Below are positions 26,940 to 34,405 of a DNA stretch of 64,000 bases, piece by piece. The notes under the pieces are model-generated. The model was not told where the DNA came from. It was given only the letters and a program-made list of their open reading frames with translations, and searched no databases. Source of the DNA: an uncultured Bacilli bacterium (GTDB taxonomy: Bacteria; Bacillota_I; Bacilli_A; RF39; UBA660). Position numbers and translations under genes: made by a program. Numbering within the stretch: the first letter of the stretch is position 1; each line of letters starts with the position of its first letter. The stretch lies in the NCBI GenBank assembly GCA_910588195.1, contig CAJUPN010000008.1, forward strand, positions 1-64,000, in the 5' to 3' direction.

Positions 26940-28086
26940 AATTTATTCTGATATAATAGGTAAGAAAAATCTAATAATAATTGTTATAAGTTTACTATTA
27001 TTAAATGTATTTCAAATACCACCAATTCTTGAGGATATTTCCCTAAGCTATAATTTAGTATTAACTTATGCCAATTTTTACTATATTTTATTTTTGTATA
27101 TTGTCTGTATCTTCGTAGTGATTAAAATTTTAAATGAATATAATAAGAAATATTATCTGTATATGAGATATAAGAATATAGACGACTACAGCAAGAAGAT
27201 TTTTAAAATAATGTTAGTATCTTTATCAGTAGTGTTTATATTAAATTATATTTTTAGTTTAATAATGTCATTTTATGAGTTTGGTTTTATCTTTACAGAC
27301 TCTAACTATTTATATTATGGTATAAAATGTTTTTTCTATAGTTTATATTATTATTTTAGACTATATATAATAATTTTAATTTTTTCTTATATGGTTTGTA
27401 AAATATTCTCAAGATACAGAGAATTCACATATATAATAATATTTACATTTATATATATAATGTTAATGTTTTCTTTGAATAGTTTTAATGCAATTAATAA
27501 TTCAAATTATTTATTTAAAATGTTCTCAGCATCTTATTATAGATTATCAAATTACGGAACTTTATTAAATGAAACTTTAACTTTCTTCTTTTATTCAACA
27601 ATTAAAGTTGGAATATTTAACTTTTTTATTAATTTAAAATTAAAAGGTAATATAAATGTTTTAAAAACAAATTTGTATTATTTAATGAATCAAAAGAGAA
27701 ATATTTTATTTATTTTTATATATATAATTATAAATTTACTTAATTATTTAAATGCAAGAGATATTAATTATTTACTATTTTCATTTGATGAAGATTATAT
27801 GTTTTTTATCAGTATTATTATGATATTCTGTGCATACTTTTTATTAATTAGTTTAATATACTCTTATATAGTTTATGATAAAGGATATGACTCATATATT
27901 ATTAAGACGAGAATAAACAAAAGAGAATATAGTTTTTACAAAGTTTTAAGTGCAATTATATTATTTATAGTTGCAAGAATACCTATATATTTAATAGCAA
28001 GAAATATATTTGTGTTATATGATTTTTTAGTATATATTGTTTCTATTGTATTGATTTTTATATTAAGTCGCCTGAAGGAAATTTAA
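26914..28086 (+). CDS. ABC-associated integral membrane protein
   Basis: 390 aa, about ten hydrophobic segments rich in Ile, Tyr and Phe, very few charged residues. GTG 26914 is chosen because GGGAA precedes it and the frame opens there. It overlaps the ATPase gene by 26 bases in another frame. No motif beyond the permease-like layout. Together with the 25345 protein it probably forms a heteromeric export or immunity complex. Confidence 0.75.
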   Translation: MNTIKNNFKIYSDIIGKKNLIIIVISLLLLNVFQIPPILEDISLSYNLVLTYANFYYILFLYIVCIFVVIKILNEYNKKYYLYMRYKNIDDYSKKIFKIMLVSLSVVFILNYIFSLIMSFYEFGFIFTDSNYLYYGIKCFFYSLYYYFRLYIIILIFSYMVCKIFSRYREFTYIIIFTFIYIMLMFSLNSFNAINNSNYLFKMFSASYYRLSNYGTLLNETLTFFFYSTIKVGIFNFFINLKLKGNINVLKTNLYYLMNQKRNILFIFIYIIINLLNYLNARDINYLLFSFDEDYMFFISIIMIFCAYFLLISLIYSYIVYDKGYDSYIIKTRINKREYSFYKVLSAIILFIVARIPIYLIARNIFVLYDFLVYIVSIVLIFILSRLKEI

Positions 28087-28142
28087 ACTCAATAATAAAA
28101 AATCATTATAATCAATTTAAAATTTTAATATACTTAAAACAT

Positions 28143-28172
28143 AAAAAGGTTAATTTTGCTTAACCTTTTTTA
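28143..28172 (+). terminator. Terminator of the secreted-protein/ABC operon
   Basis: AAAAGGTTAA and TTAACCTTTT with a six-base loop and a T run. Confidence 0.82.
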
Positions 28173-28217
28173 TTTTGTTAAATATTATTATATTTGGTAG
28201 AGGAGAATGGTCTTTAA

Positions 28218-28367
28218 AAGACCAAACATTGTTTTATAAGATTTTTATCTAATTATATCAACGAAATTATTGGACTTTTGGTCGGACTAGATAAGTCCTT
28301 GTTAATTATTACTCTTTATATTATGATTAAATTCGTGTGTAATAAGAAGGGTAAAATTTATGAATAA
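28218..28367 (+). pseudogene. Possible remnant of a phage-holin-like protein
   Basis: An open frame of 49 codons without a usable start reads IIGLLVGLDKSLLIITLYIM followed by a basic KFVCNKKGK. That is the pattern of the N-terminal half of pfam Phage_holin_4 (Gly-x-Asp, Leu-rich helix, basic turn). There is no start codon with a binding site and the frame runs into the next gene. It is short enough to be chance. A hairpin GGTCTTTAAAAGACC precedes it. Confidence 0.3.
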
Positions 28368-28983
28368 AGAAGAAATAAAGTTAAAATTTAAAATAACAAG
28401 TTATAACTTGTTAAGTAACAACAGTGAACTTCCAAATGAAATAAACATAACTATATCTAAAAAAGTAAAACTGGAGGATAATTTTCTTGATGTTATTGAA
28501 AGCATTGCTAACAAATATAAATTACAGGATAAACTTAATTATTATTTAGAAGAAATTTATCGAACTTTATGGAGTGAACATTTTGATGGAATAATTTTAG
28601 ATGAAATGCTAAAAAATATTGATGAACATAACTACGATGCACTTAATGCTAAAGTAGAATATCTTGATAAACAATTTAATTTACAAAATAAAATAATAAA
28701 AATATTAATTCTTTCAAATGAAAAAAATTATTTTATGAAATTTTATTTTCATATTAACCGCAATAGAAAGAAACATATACCACATGTTCATTGTTGGTGT
28801 TGTGGTCTTGAAAGAAAGATTGATTTAAGAAATTTAGAATTTATCGAGAACTCATTTACTTCTAAAAGTCTTTCTTGTAAAGCCTTAAACATAGTTCATA
28901 GATATCAAGATGAATTTCTAGGCTATTGGAAAAATTTTATTGAAAATGAAGAAGAGCCTATTGAATTTAAATTAGTAATATAA
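28360..28983 (+). CDS. Hypothetical protein with a DUF4160-like C-terminus
   Basis: 207 aa, soluble. Residues 1-120 are helical and unrecognised. The C-terminal 70 residues (HIPHVHCWCCGLERKIDLR, then HRYQDEFLGYWKNFIENEE) follow the DUF4160 pattern (H-x-P-H-V-H ... hr-eL-nW). That domain is often found beside toxin-antitoxin genes. Its role is not established. AGAAGGG lies before ATG 28360. It is convergent with cdd, with a shared terminator. Confidence 0.72.
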   Translation: MNKEEIKLKFKITSYNLLSNNSELPNEINITISKKVKLEDNFLDVIESIANKYKLQDKLNYYLEEIYRTLWSEHFDGIILDEMLKNIDEHNYDALNAKVEYLDKQFNLQNKIIKILILSNEKNYFMKFYFHINRNRKKHIPHVHCWCCGLERKIDLRNLEFIENSFTSKSLSCKALNIVHRYQDEFLGYWKNFIENEEEPIEFKLVI

Positions 28984-29015
28984 AAGGAAAAGAATAATCT
29001 TTTCCTTATTTTTTT
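28984..29015 (+). terminator. Bidirectional terminator between the DUF4160-like gene and cdd
   Basis: AAGGAAAAGA, loop ATAA, TCTTTTCCTT, followed by a T run. The A-rich left flank also gives a T run on the minus strand. Confidence 0.78.
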
Positions 29016-29395
29016 AAATCTTGTTCGTCAAAAGGATGCGGACATAAATCTCTAACTAAAAAATCTTGATAATTACCATCAGTTGAATAACATCTAATTA
29101 AAGTATCATCATCACATAACTCAACAATCATCTGTCTACAAACAAAGCAAGGTGTTGAAATACTTCCACTTCCAACTAGAATATGAATACTTTCAATCAT
29201 TCCTTTTTTTAAACCATTTGTAATTCCTGAAAATAAAGCATTTCTCTCAGCACAGACACCAGCTCTTAAACTTGCATCTTCAACATTTACACCCTTATAA
29301 AATTTTCCATCTTTAGTTACTACAATAGCTGCAACAGGAAAATTACTAATTGGTGTATAAGCACTTTCTAATAATTTTGTAAGTTCTTGAATCAT
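29006..29395 (-). CDS. cdd: Cytidine deaminase
   Basis: A zinc enzyme that converts cytidine or deoxycytidine to uridine in pyrimidine salvage. It has GVNVEDASLRAGVCAERNAL (Cys-Ala-Glu: zinc ligand and catalytic Glu) and PCFVCRQMI (the two other zinc Cys). ATG at 29395 (GAGGAAA just before) gives 129 aa. An in-frame TTG at 29404 would add three residues. The normal family length is about 130. Single unit, divergent from the next gene. Confidence 0.93.
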   Translation of the reverse strand: MIQELTKLLESAYTPISNFPVAAIVVTKDGKFYKGVNVEDASLRAGVCAERNALFSGITNGLKKGMIESIHILVGSGSISTPCFVCRQMIVELCDDDTLIRCYSTDGNYQDFLVRDLCPHPFDEQDLKK

Positions 29396-29488
29396 TTTCC
29401 TCAACTTCTTTCTATCTATATTTTATCATATATTGAACTTTTTTTAACGATTTGTTAGAATAAAAAATATTTAAGGGGAGAAAATAAA

Positions 29489-30307
29489 ATGAAATATTCT
29501 ATTTATGTAAAAAATTATTTAAAAAGAGAAATACTTAGAAAAAATAATAAATTATCAGAAGCAGAGGCAGCAAGGGAAGCTAATGCTTTATTTAAAGAAA
29601 TACTTTTAGATTCTGAATACGAAGTATGTTTAAATAAATTAGACAATGATGACATTTTAAAAAAATTAGAATTAGAAAAAGAAGAAAGATTTTTAGATAT
29701 TAATCCTTTAGATAGTGTTTGTTATACTAATATAGAAAATAGATATGCTTTCTTGTATCATGGGGTACGTTTTGATGATAATCATGAAACATTTGAAAAA
29801 ATACTTAAAGAACAATCAATTAAATGTGCTAAATTAAGTGGTTTATATTGGAAAATATCATCAGATAATTGTAATGAAGGAGAGTATGTCTCATTAATTC
29901 ATTATACAGGACACAAATTTGATATAGAATGGAAAACTTTTATTGGAGAAAATATAGCTTTCATAATTTCTCCAAAACTAAATCCTCTCAAATGTAAATA
30001 TTTACCATATGAAGAGTGGAGTGAAATAAAAAACAAATTACCTCAAACAAAACACCGCTATAGTTATGCTCGTGGAGAATATCAATATCCACAATAAATA
30101 CCTTTTAGATTTGTAGTGGGGATACTTTATCCATTTCGTTATTATTCACATATAAAAGGTTATATGAAAACAAGAGAAGATTTTAAACTTATTCAATCAT
30201 TATTGTTTTCTTATGGTTTAACTTGCATTCCTATATTAGATCCTACAAATGATTTTGAAGATATAACCAACTACAATTATGGAAATCCATCTTTTAGATA
30301 TAGATAA
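29489..30307 (+). pseudogene. Unknown gene interrupted by one in-frame TAA
   Basis: The first part (29489-30097, 202 aa) starts with a good AGGGGAG. It contains YAFLYHGVRFDDNHETFEKI, ending GEYQYPQ before TAA at 30095-30097. The same frame then continues without any other stop for 69 codons (IPFRFVVGILYP, LLFSYGLTCIPILD). The two parts read as one protein of about 270 residues, with YHG-x-R-F and E-x-IL-K features reminiscent of ADP-ribosyltransferase folds, though I cannot confirm that. The likely explanation is a nonsense mutation. A shorter functional 202-aa protein remains possible. Confidence 0.65.
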
Positions 30308-30389
30308 ATTAATATTTTATTAGACTATTACTAATTTTGCTAAAATAGTTATTATATGCTATAATATCAACCCAAAAGAGGGGGTAAAA

Positions 30390-31358
30390 ATGGGGTATTT
30401 AAGAGATCTTAGGTGTCAGAAAAAAGTAAGAGCATATCGTGATTTTATAGCTGAAAATAAAGAAGACAAAGAATTAGTTTTAGGTGCTCTAAATAATTTG
30501 TATAGTTATATGAAAAGTATTGCTCCTGCATACTCAGAAAAAGGTAAAATTAGTAAAGATTATCGTATATTAGTATGTCTTTTATATTTAATTGAAGAAA
30601 GTGTACCACTATCATTTATAATCGATAATAAACCGAATTTTAATATTCAAGATAAAGTTCCTTTTATTTTACCTAACAAAGCTATAAATTATAAAGAAGA
30701 AGAAATAATGGATTACCTTGTTTATACAGAAAGAGAAAAAATAGTTAGATACTTTTCTCCGAAAAATAATTTAAAAAATTTAAGTGAACTTGATTTATTA
30801 AATCATTGTAGTATAGCATCGTTTGAAGTTAAAGATTTAGCAGAGACCTTAGGTTTAACTGCTAGGGTCTGTCCAATTCACCCAGCTTTCTATAAAGAAA
30901 GAAATCTTTATGAATATGGCAATGGTCATTATTTTACTTTAGTATATATTGGAAAGAAGTTATATATTGTTGATTTGACCTATAGTCAATTTTTTAAAAT
31001 TTCAAATAATAACTTAAATAGAATAGGTATACCTTTTTTAGGCGGATCATCTGTTGGAAGTTATATGTTACTTACTGAAGAAAGAAAAAAGTTTGCAGAA
31101 CGCTTACTCCGAGATGGCTATGTTGAAGCAACTGATACAAACCTTAAAATGTATTTTGACGGTTTTGCTTTATCATATAGAAATGGTCTTTATTATGAAG
31201 ACAAGGGAGAAATAAATTATGAAACCATTTATACTAAAGATGATTATATAAACTTTATAAATGGTTTTGATTCACAAGTTAATCATGAAAATATTGAATT
31301 TCTTGGAAGACAACAAAAAATATTAAAAAATTCCAATATGAATTTTAATAAAAGATAA
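30390..31358 (+). CDS. Hypothetical protein with a possible Cys-His-Asp (transglutaminase/papain-like) core
   Basis: 322 aa, soluble. The middle region (about 130-205) has LLNHCSIASFEVKDLAETLG, then YGNGHYFTLVYIGKKLYIVD. This is a Cys at the start of a helix, a His at a strand and an Asp on the next strand, the layout of a transglutaminase-like or papain-fold catalytic triad. The rest is helical and unrecognised. AGAGGGGG precedes ATG 30390, with a TATAAT-like box about 30 bases upstream. Single unit with its own terminator. Confidence 0.7.
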   Translation: MGYLRDLRCQKKVRAYRDFIAENKEDKELVLGALNNLYSYMKSIAPAYSEKGKISKDYRILVCLLYLIEESVPLSFIIDNKPNFNIQDKVPFILPNKAINYKEEEIMDYLVYTEREKIVRYFSPKNNLKNLSELDLLNHCSIASFEVKDLAETLGLTARVCPIHPAFYKERNLYEYGNGHYFTLVYIGKKLYIVDLTYSQFFKISNNNLNRIGIPFLGGSSVGSYMLLTEERKKFAERLLRDGYVEATDTNLKMYFDGFALSYRNGLYYEDKGEINYETIYTKDDYINFINGFDSQVNHENIEFLGRQQKILKNSNMNFNKR

Positions 31359-31381
31359 ACTAATAGCTTGTTTATCTTTTG
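31350..31381 (+). terminator. Terminator after the Cys-His-Asp protein
   Basis: AAAAGATAAAC and GTTTATCTTTT form a perfect 11-bp stem around a 9-nt loop, overlapping the stop codon. Confidence 0.75.
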
Positions 31382-31411
31382 TTATGTTATAATTATTAAG
31401 TGGTGATTAAG

Positions 31412-32248
31412 TTGACAAAAACATTAGAAAAATATCAAATTGTAGAAAAAAGTATTATTAAAACTTATAGAAAAGAAATATGGGCAAGATTTATTAAAGC
31501 TGTTAAAGAATATGAACTTATTAAAGATGGTGACTCAATAATGGTATGTATTAGTGGAGGAAAAGATTCTTTTCTTTTAGCTAAATGTATTGAAGAGATA
31601 AAACGTCACGGGAAAATTAATTTTGATGCCATATATGTTTGTATGAACCCCGGGTATAGTGAAGCCAATCTTAACTTAATTAAGAATAATGCAAAATTAT
31701 TAAATATTGATTTACAAATATTTGAATCAGACATCTTTGAATCAGTTGAAGTAATGAATGCAAAAAGTCCGTGTTATATGTGTGCTAGAATGCGTAGAGG
31801 ATATTTATATAGTAAGGCCAAACATTTAGGTTGCAATAAAATAGCCTTAGGACATCATTTTGATGATGTTATTGAAACAACTTTATTATCTCTTTTTTAT
31901 GGATCAGAAATAAAAACAATGATGCCAAAACTTCATTCTGATAACTTTGAAGGTCTTGAACTAATTCGTCCCCTTTATTTAGTACATGAAGAATATATTC
32001 GAGCTTGGTGTACACATAACGATTTAAAATTTATTAATTGTGCCTGTCGTTTCACAGAAAAAGTTCATAACAAAGAAGAAGAAAGTAAAAGAAGAGAAAT
32101 GAAAGAACTAATAAAAAATTTAAAAAAACAAAATAGAGAAATTGATAATAATATTTTTAAAGCTCTAGATAATGTTAATTTAAATTGTGTTTTAGGAACA
32201 AAAAAAGATGGAGAGTATAAAAGTTTCTTAAACGACTATTATAATTAA
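31412..32248 (+). CDS. ttcA: TtcA-family tRNA 2-thiocytidine synthetase / PP-loop ATPase
   Basis: 278 aa. PP-loop SGGKDSFLLA at about 47-56, the iron-sulfur Cys pair PCYMCARMRRG (C121, C124), LGHHFDDVIETTLL, and a later cysteine region NCACRF. These are TtcA hallmarks. The family adenylates a tRNA base and inserts sulfur (2-thiocytidine 32 in the anticodon loop). Extra cysteines and a Lys/Glu-rich C-terminus differ slightly from proteobacterial TtcA, so the tRNA target could vary. TTG 31412 is chosen because AAGTGGTG lies just upstream. GTG 31400 falls inside that site. Confidence 0.87.
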   Translation: MTKTLEKYQIVEKSIIKTYRKEIWARFIKAVKEYELIKDGDSIMVCISGGKDSFLLAKCIEEIKRHGKINFDAIYVCMNPGYSEANLNLIKNNAKLLNIDLQIFESDIFESVEVMNAKSPCYMCARMRRGYLYSKAKHLGCNKIALGHHFDDVIETTLLSLFYGSEIKTMMPKLHSDNFEGLELIRPLYLVHEEYIRAWCTHNDLKFINCACRFTEKVHNKEEESKRREMKELIKNLKKQNREIDNNIFKALDNVNLNCVLGTKKDGEYKSFLNDYYN

Positions 32249-32319
32249 AAGTGTAAAGAATGAAATAAAATTAATAACTTTAATAAAACTTATAGTAAAA
32301 TTATAATAGAGGTGCGTTT

Positions 32320-33018
32320 ATGGAACGATTCGATTTAGAAGTAAATACAGCAAATTTAATAAATGAGTTTGATAAAGCTAGCTTTAATGGAACTATTTCT
32401 ATATTGGAATGGTTTTATAAGACAATTAATTATAAAGGAATATTTGAAAGTGATTTTTCTGACACTATATACAAAAGATTAATTAGTAATGGATATACAG
32501 AAATAACAAATCCTATAGAAGAGTTAGAAAGTTTTAAAAGTTTAATGGGAAGCTCTAACAACAGTGATGCCGAAAAAGTTGGTTACACATTAATTGCATT
32601 AATCTTAAAATGCATAAAAGATCATGCTGCTTTAACTCCATCATTAGAACAATTTGTTGCATTATATAACGAAATTTATAATAAAGAAAATACTTTTTCA
32701 CATATGATGGAACTTTTAACAGAATCAATCGGAAAAGAAGTAGTATTTGTTATAATTAGAGAATGCAAGATAGAACTTTTAACAGGTAAACTTGAAGGAG
32801 TAGAAGAATATCATTCCGTAACTATTAATGGAGAAAAATATCCATTTATTGGATACAATGTTGAAATAAACAAAATAACTAACAGTGATGGGACAGTATT
32901 ATATAATAACAATTTAGCCTCTTCAGCAGATTTACTAGTTGACTATGGAACAATTGAAAAAAAGAACAAAGATTTATTTGGTAATAGATATAATAAAGAA
33001 TTAAAGAAAGTATGTTAA
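32320..33018 (+). CDS. Hypothetical soluble protein
   Basis: 232 aa of unknown family, mostly helical in the first 130 residues (GTISILEWFYKTINYKG; AEKVGYTLIALILKCIKDH), with a beta-rich C-terminal third (HSVTINGEKYPFIGYNVEIN). No membrane segment or catalytic motif was seen. GAGGTG lies before ATG 32320. It ends eight bases before tRNA-Thr, without an intervening terminator, so it may be co-transcribed with the tRNA. Confidence 0.72.
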   Translation: MERFDLEVNTANLINEFDKASFNGTISILEWFYKTINYKGIFESDFSDTIYKRLISNGYTEITNPIEELESFKSLMGSSNNSDAEKVGYTLIALILKCIKDHAALTPSLEQFVALYNEIYNKENTFSHMMELLTESIGKEVVFVIIRECKIELLTGKLEGVEEYHSVTINGEKYPFIGYNVEINKITNSDGTVLYNNNLASSADLLVDYGTIEKKNKDLFGNRYNKELKKVC

Positions 33019-33026
33019 TTCTTTTT

Positions 33027-33102
33027 GCCTACTTAGCACAGTTGGTAGTGCAATGCCCTCGTAACGCATAGGTCGCTGGTTCGAATCCGGCAGTAGGCAC
33101 CA
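33027..33102 (+). tRNA. tRNA-Thr (anticodon CGT)
   Basis: 76 nt with encoded CCA. Acceptor GCCTACT/AGTAGGC is perfect. T arm GCTGG-TTCGAAT-CCGGC. Anticodon loop CTCGTAA (CGT), with an unusual C-C apposition at the top of the anticodon stem (31-39). The following GATTGATA plus ACTCGA hairpin is shared with other tRNA ends in the window. Confidence 0.9.
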
Positions 33103-33114
33103 GATTGATATAAA

Positions 33115-33131
33115 ACTCGAGCCTTTCGAGT
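33115..33131 (+). terminator. Degenerate hairpin after tRNA-Thr(CGT)
   Basis: ACTCGA, five bases, TCGAGT. It matches the hairpin after tRNA-Arg but lacks a T run, so termination may be weak. Confidence 0.45.
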
Positions 33132-33147
33132 AGTAATAGAAAACGGC

Positions 33148-33176
33148 TTGGCAAAAAGTCGTTTTTATGTTACTAT
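33148..33176 (+). promoter_or_regulatory. Promoter of structured RNA copy A
   Basis: TTGGCA (33148-33153), 17 bases, TACTAT (33171-33176). The equivalent position upstream of RNA copy B has TTGATA-N17-TATGAT, and the spacer ends in the same TTTTTATGT. Confidence 0.65.
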
Positions 33177-33182
33177 GAATAT

Positions 33183-33294
33183 GTCAAGGAAACTTGCATA
33201 AAATAAAAAAGGGAATATTCAGTTTTAGCGAGTTGAATGTCTACCCAAATTAGTTCGACATTTAATCTATGTAAAGATTAAGTGTCATTTTTTT
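33183..33294 (+). ncRNA. Structured RNA copy A, homologue of the type I antitoxin RNA at 40245
   Basis: Starts with CAAG-GAAA-CTTG (33185-33196), a GNRA-capped hairpin. Then the linker CATAAAATAAAAAAGGGAAT is identical to copy B. An ATTCA/TGAAT stem follows, then a long terminator stem GACATTTAATCT/AGATTAAGTGTC (33257-33286) and a T run. The stems differ in sequence from copy B but keep pairing. No convergent hydrophobic peptide with a binding site was found here, so it seems to be an orphan or a regulator in trans. Confidence 0.7.
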
Positions 33295-33330
33295 AATTAC
33301 TAATGATAAGAAGAAATAAAATTGATAGCA

Positions 33331-33402
33331 ATGAGCTTAAGGACTTTCAAAACAAAACTCTTAGTTTTCATTTTTATCATCTTATTAACAGCCATTTTGT
33401 AA
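33331..33402 (+). other. Possible 23-aa hydrophobic peptide or N-terminal remnant
   Basis: ATG 33331 opens a frame reading SLRTFKTKLLVFIFIILLTA and ending in TAA. There is no good ribosome-binding site, and it lies on the same strand as RNA copy A rather than opposite. It resembles the first membrane helix of a sensor kinase as much as a toxin peptide. Confidence 0.25.
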
Positions 33403-33539
33403 AGAATAAAAAGCAATTTCTAAATATGACGACGATTATGATTACTTACTAAGGAATTAGAAAACTACTTTGATGGTAAAATAAATTAATTGAAAAAAAT
33501 AAAAACATAAACATTAACAGTTAAAGGTAGGTGTTTTGT

Positions 33540-34331
33540 ATGAATTTTAACTGTTTAAATAAAATGACTGAGTACATTGAAAATAATTTGGATAATAAAA
33601 TTGATTTTAATGAATTAAGTAAAATAACTAATTCTAATATATTTATTCTTGAACGAATATTTATGTTTCTAACTAATATGACAATAACTGAATACATAAA
33701 AAAAAGAAGATTAAGTAAAGCCTTTGAAGAAATAAGAAATACCAATTCTAAAATAATTGATATTGCCTTTAAATATCAGTATAATTCTGCATCTTCTTTT
33801 AATAGAGCTTTTAAACAATTATTCAATATAACACCAACTGAATGTAGAAAAGGTATTGGTAATTATAAGATAATACCTATGGAATACTTTGAAACAAACA
33901 AAGATGAATATAATTTTGATTATGAAATAAAAAAAATTAATTCTTTATCTTTATATTGCTATCACATTTCAGCAAAAAAACATTATGATTTGCTATATAA
34001 AATTAAGCAATTATATCAAAATGTAAAAAGTAATAATCGATATAATGAGTTTAATAAAATAGGAATGTATGGTATTTTCTCAAAAACAGAAAATATATAT
34101 CATTATTATTTGGGATCTACTAAATATTTTCCTGATTTAGAAAAATATAAAATAGAAAAAAATGAATATGTTGAATTCAAACTTATATCAAGAGAGCAAG
34201 AAAAAATAGTAGATTTAGAAGAAAGAATCAATAAGCAATGGATTCCATCAACTAATTACAATATTAAAAATCATCTTAAAATTGAATTATACAAAGATAA
34301 TTATTGCTTTATTTATTTACCAATAAAATAA
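33540..34331 (+). CDS. AraC-family regulator with a GyrI-like effector domain
   Basis: 263 aa. Two helix-turn-helix motifs in the first 105 residues (IDFNELSKITNSNIFILERI and IIDIAFKYQYNSASSFNRAF, then FNITPTECRKG) are typical AraC/XylS DNA-binding. Residues about 130-263 form a GyrI/BmrR-like ligand domain (MYGIFS, YHYYLGSTKYF, NYCFIYLPI). ATG 33540 is eight bases after AAGGTAGG. GTG 33531 lies inside that site. It probably controls the ABC exporter encoded next, as many drug-responsive AraC-GyrI regulators do (inference). Confidence 0.87.
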   Translation: MNFNCLNKMTEYIENNLDNKIDFNELSKITNSNIFILERIFMFLTNMTITEYIKKRRLSKAFEEIRNTNSKIIDIAFKYQYNSASSFNRAFKQLFNITPTECRKGIGNYKIIPMEYFETNKDEYNFDYEIKKINSLSLYCYHISAKKHYDLLYKIKQLYQNVKSNNRYNEFNKIGMYGIFSKTENIYHYYLGSTKYFPDLEKYKIEKNEYVEFKLISREQEKIVDLEERINKQWIPSTNYNIKNHLKIELYKDNYCFIYLPIK

Positions 34332-34405
34332 TCTTAACAAATCTAATATTTAAAATGTAAAGAAAAATACACTTTATTATTTTACAATTATACTGGTGAA
34401 GTCAG

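Noticed and set aside
28205..28240. A 10-aa reading frame starting ATGGTCTTT
   Set aside because: The binding site GGAG directly touches the ATG. The sequence is mostly the GGTCTTTAAAAGACC palindrome.
33440..33489. Fragment LLTKELENYFDGKIN as a remnant of an alkyltransferase (Ogt)
   Set aside because: Only about 15 residues resemble it and stops lie on both sides, so chance is more likely.
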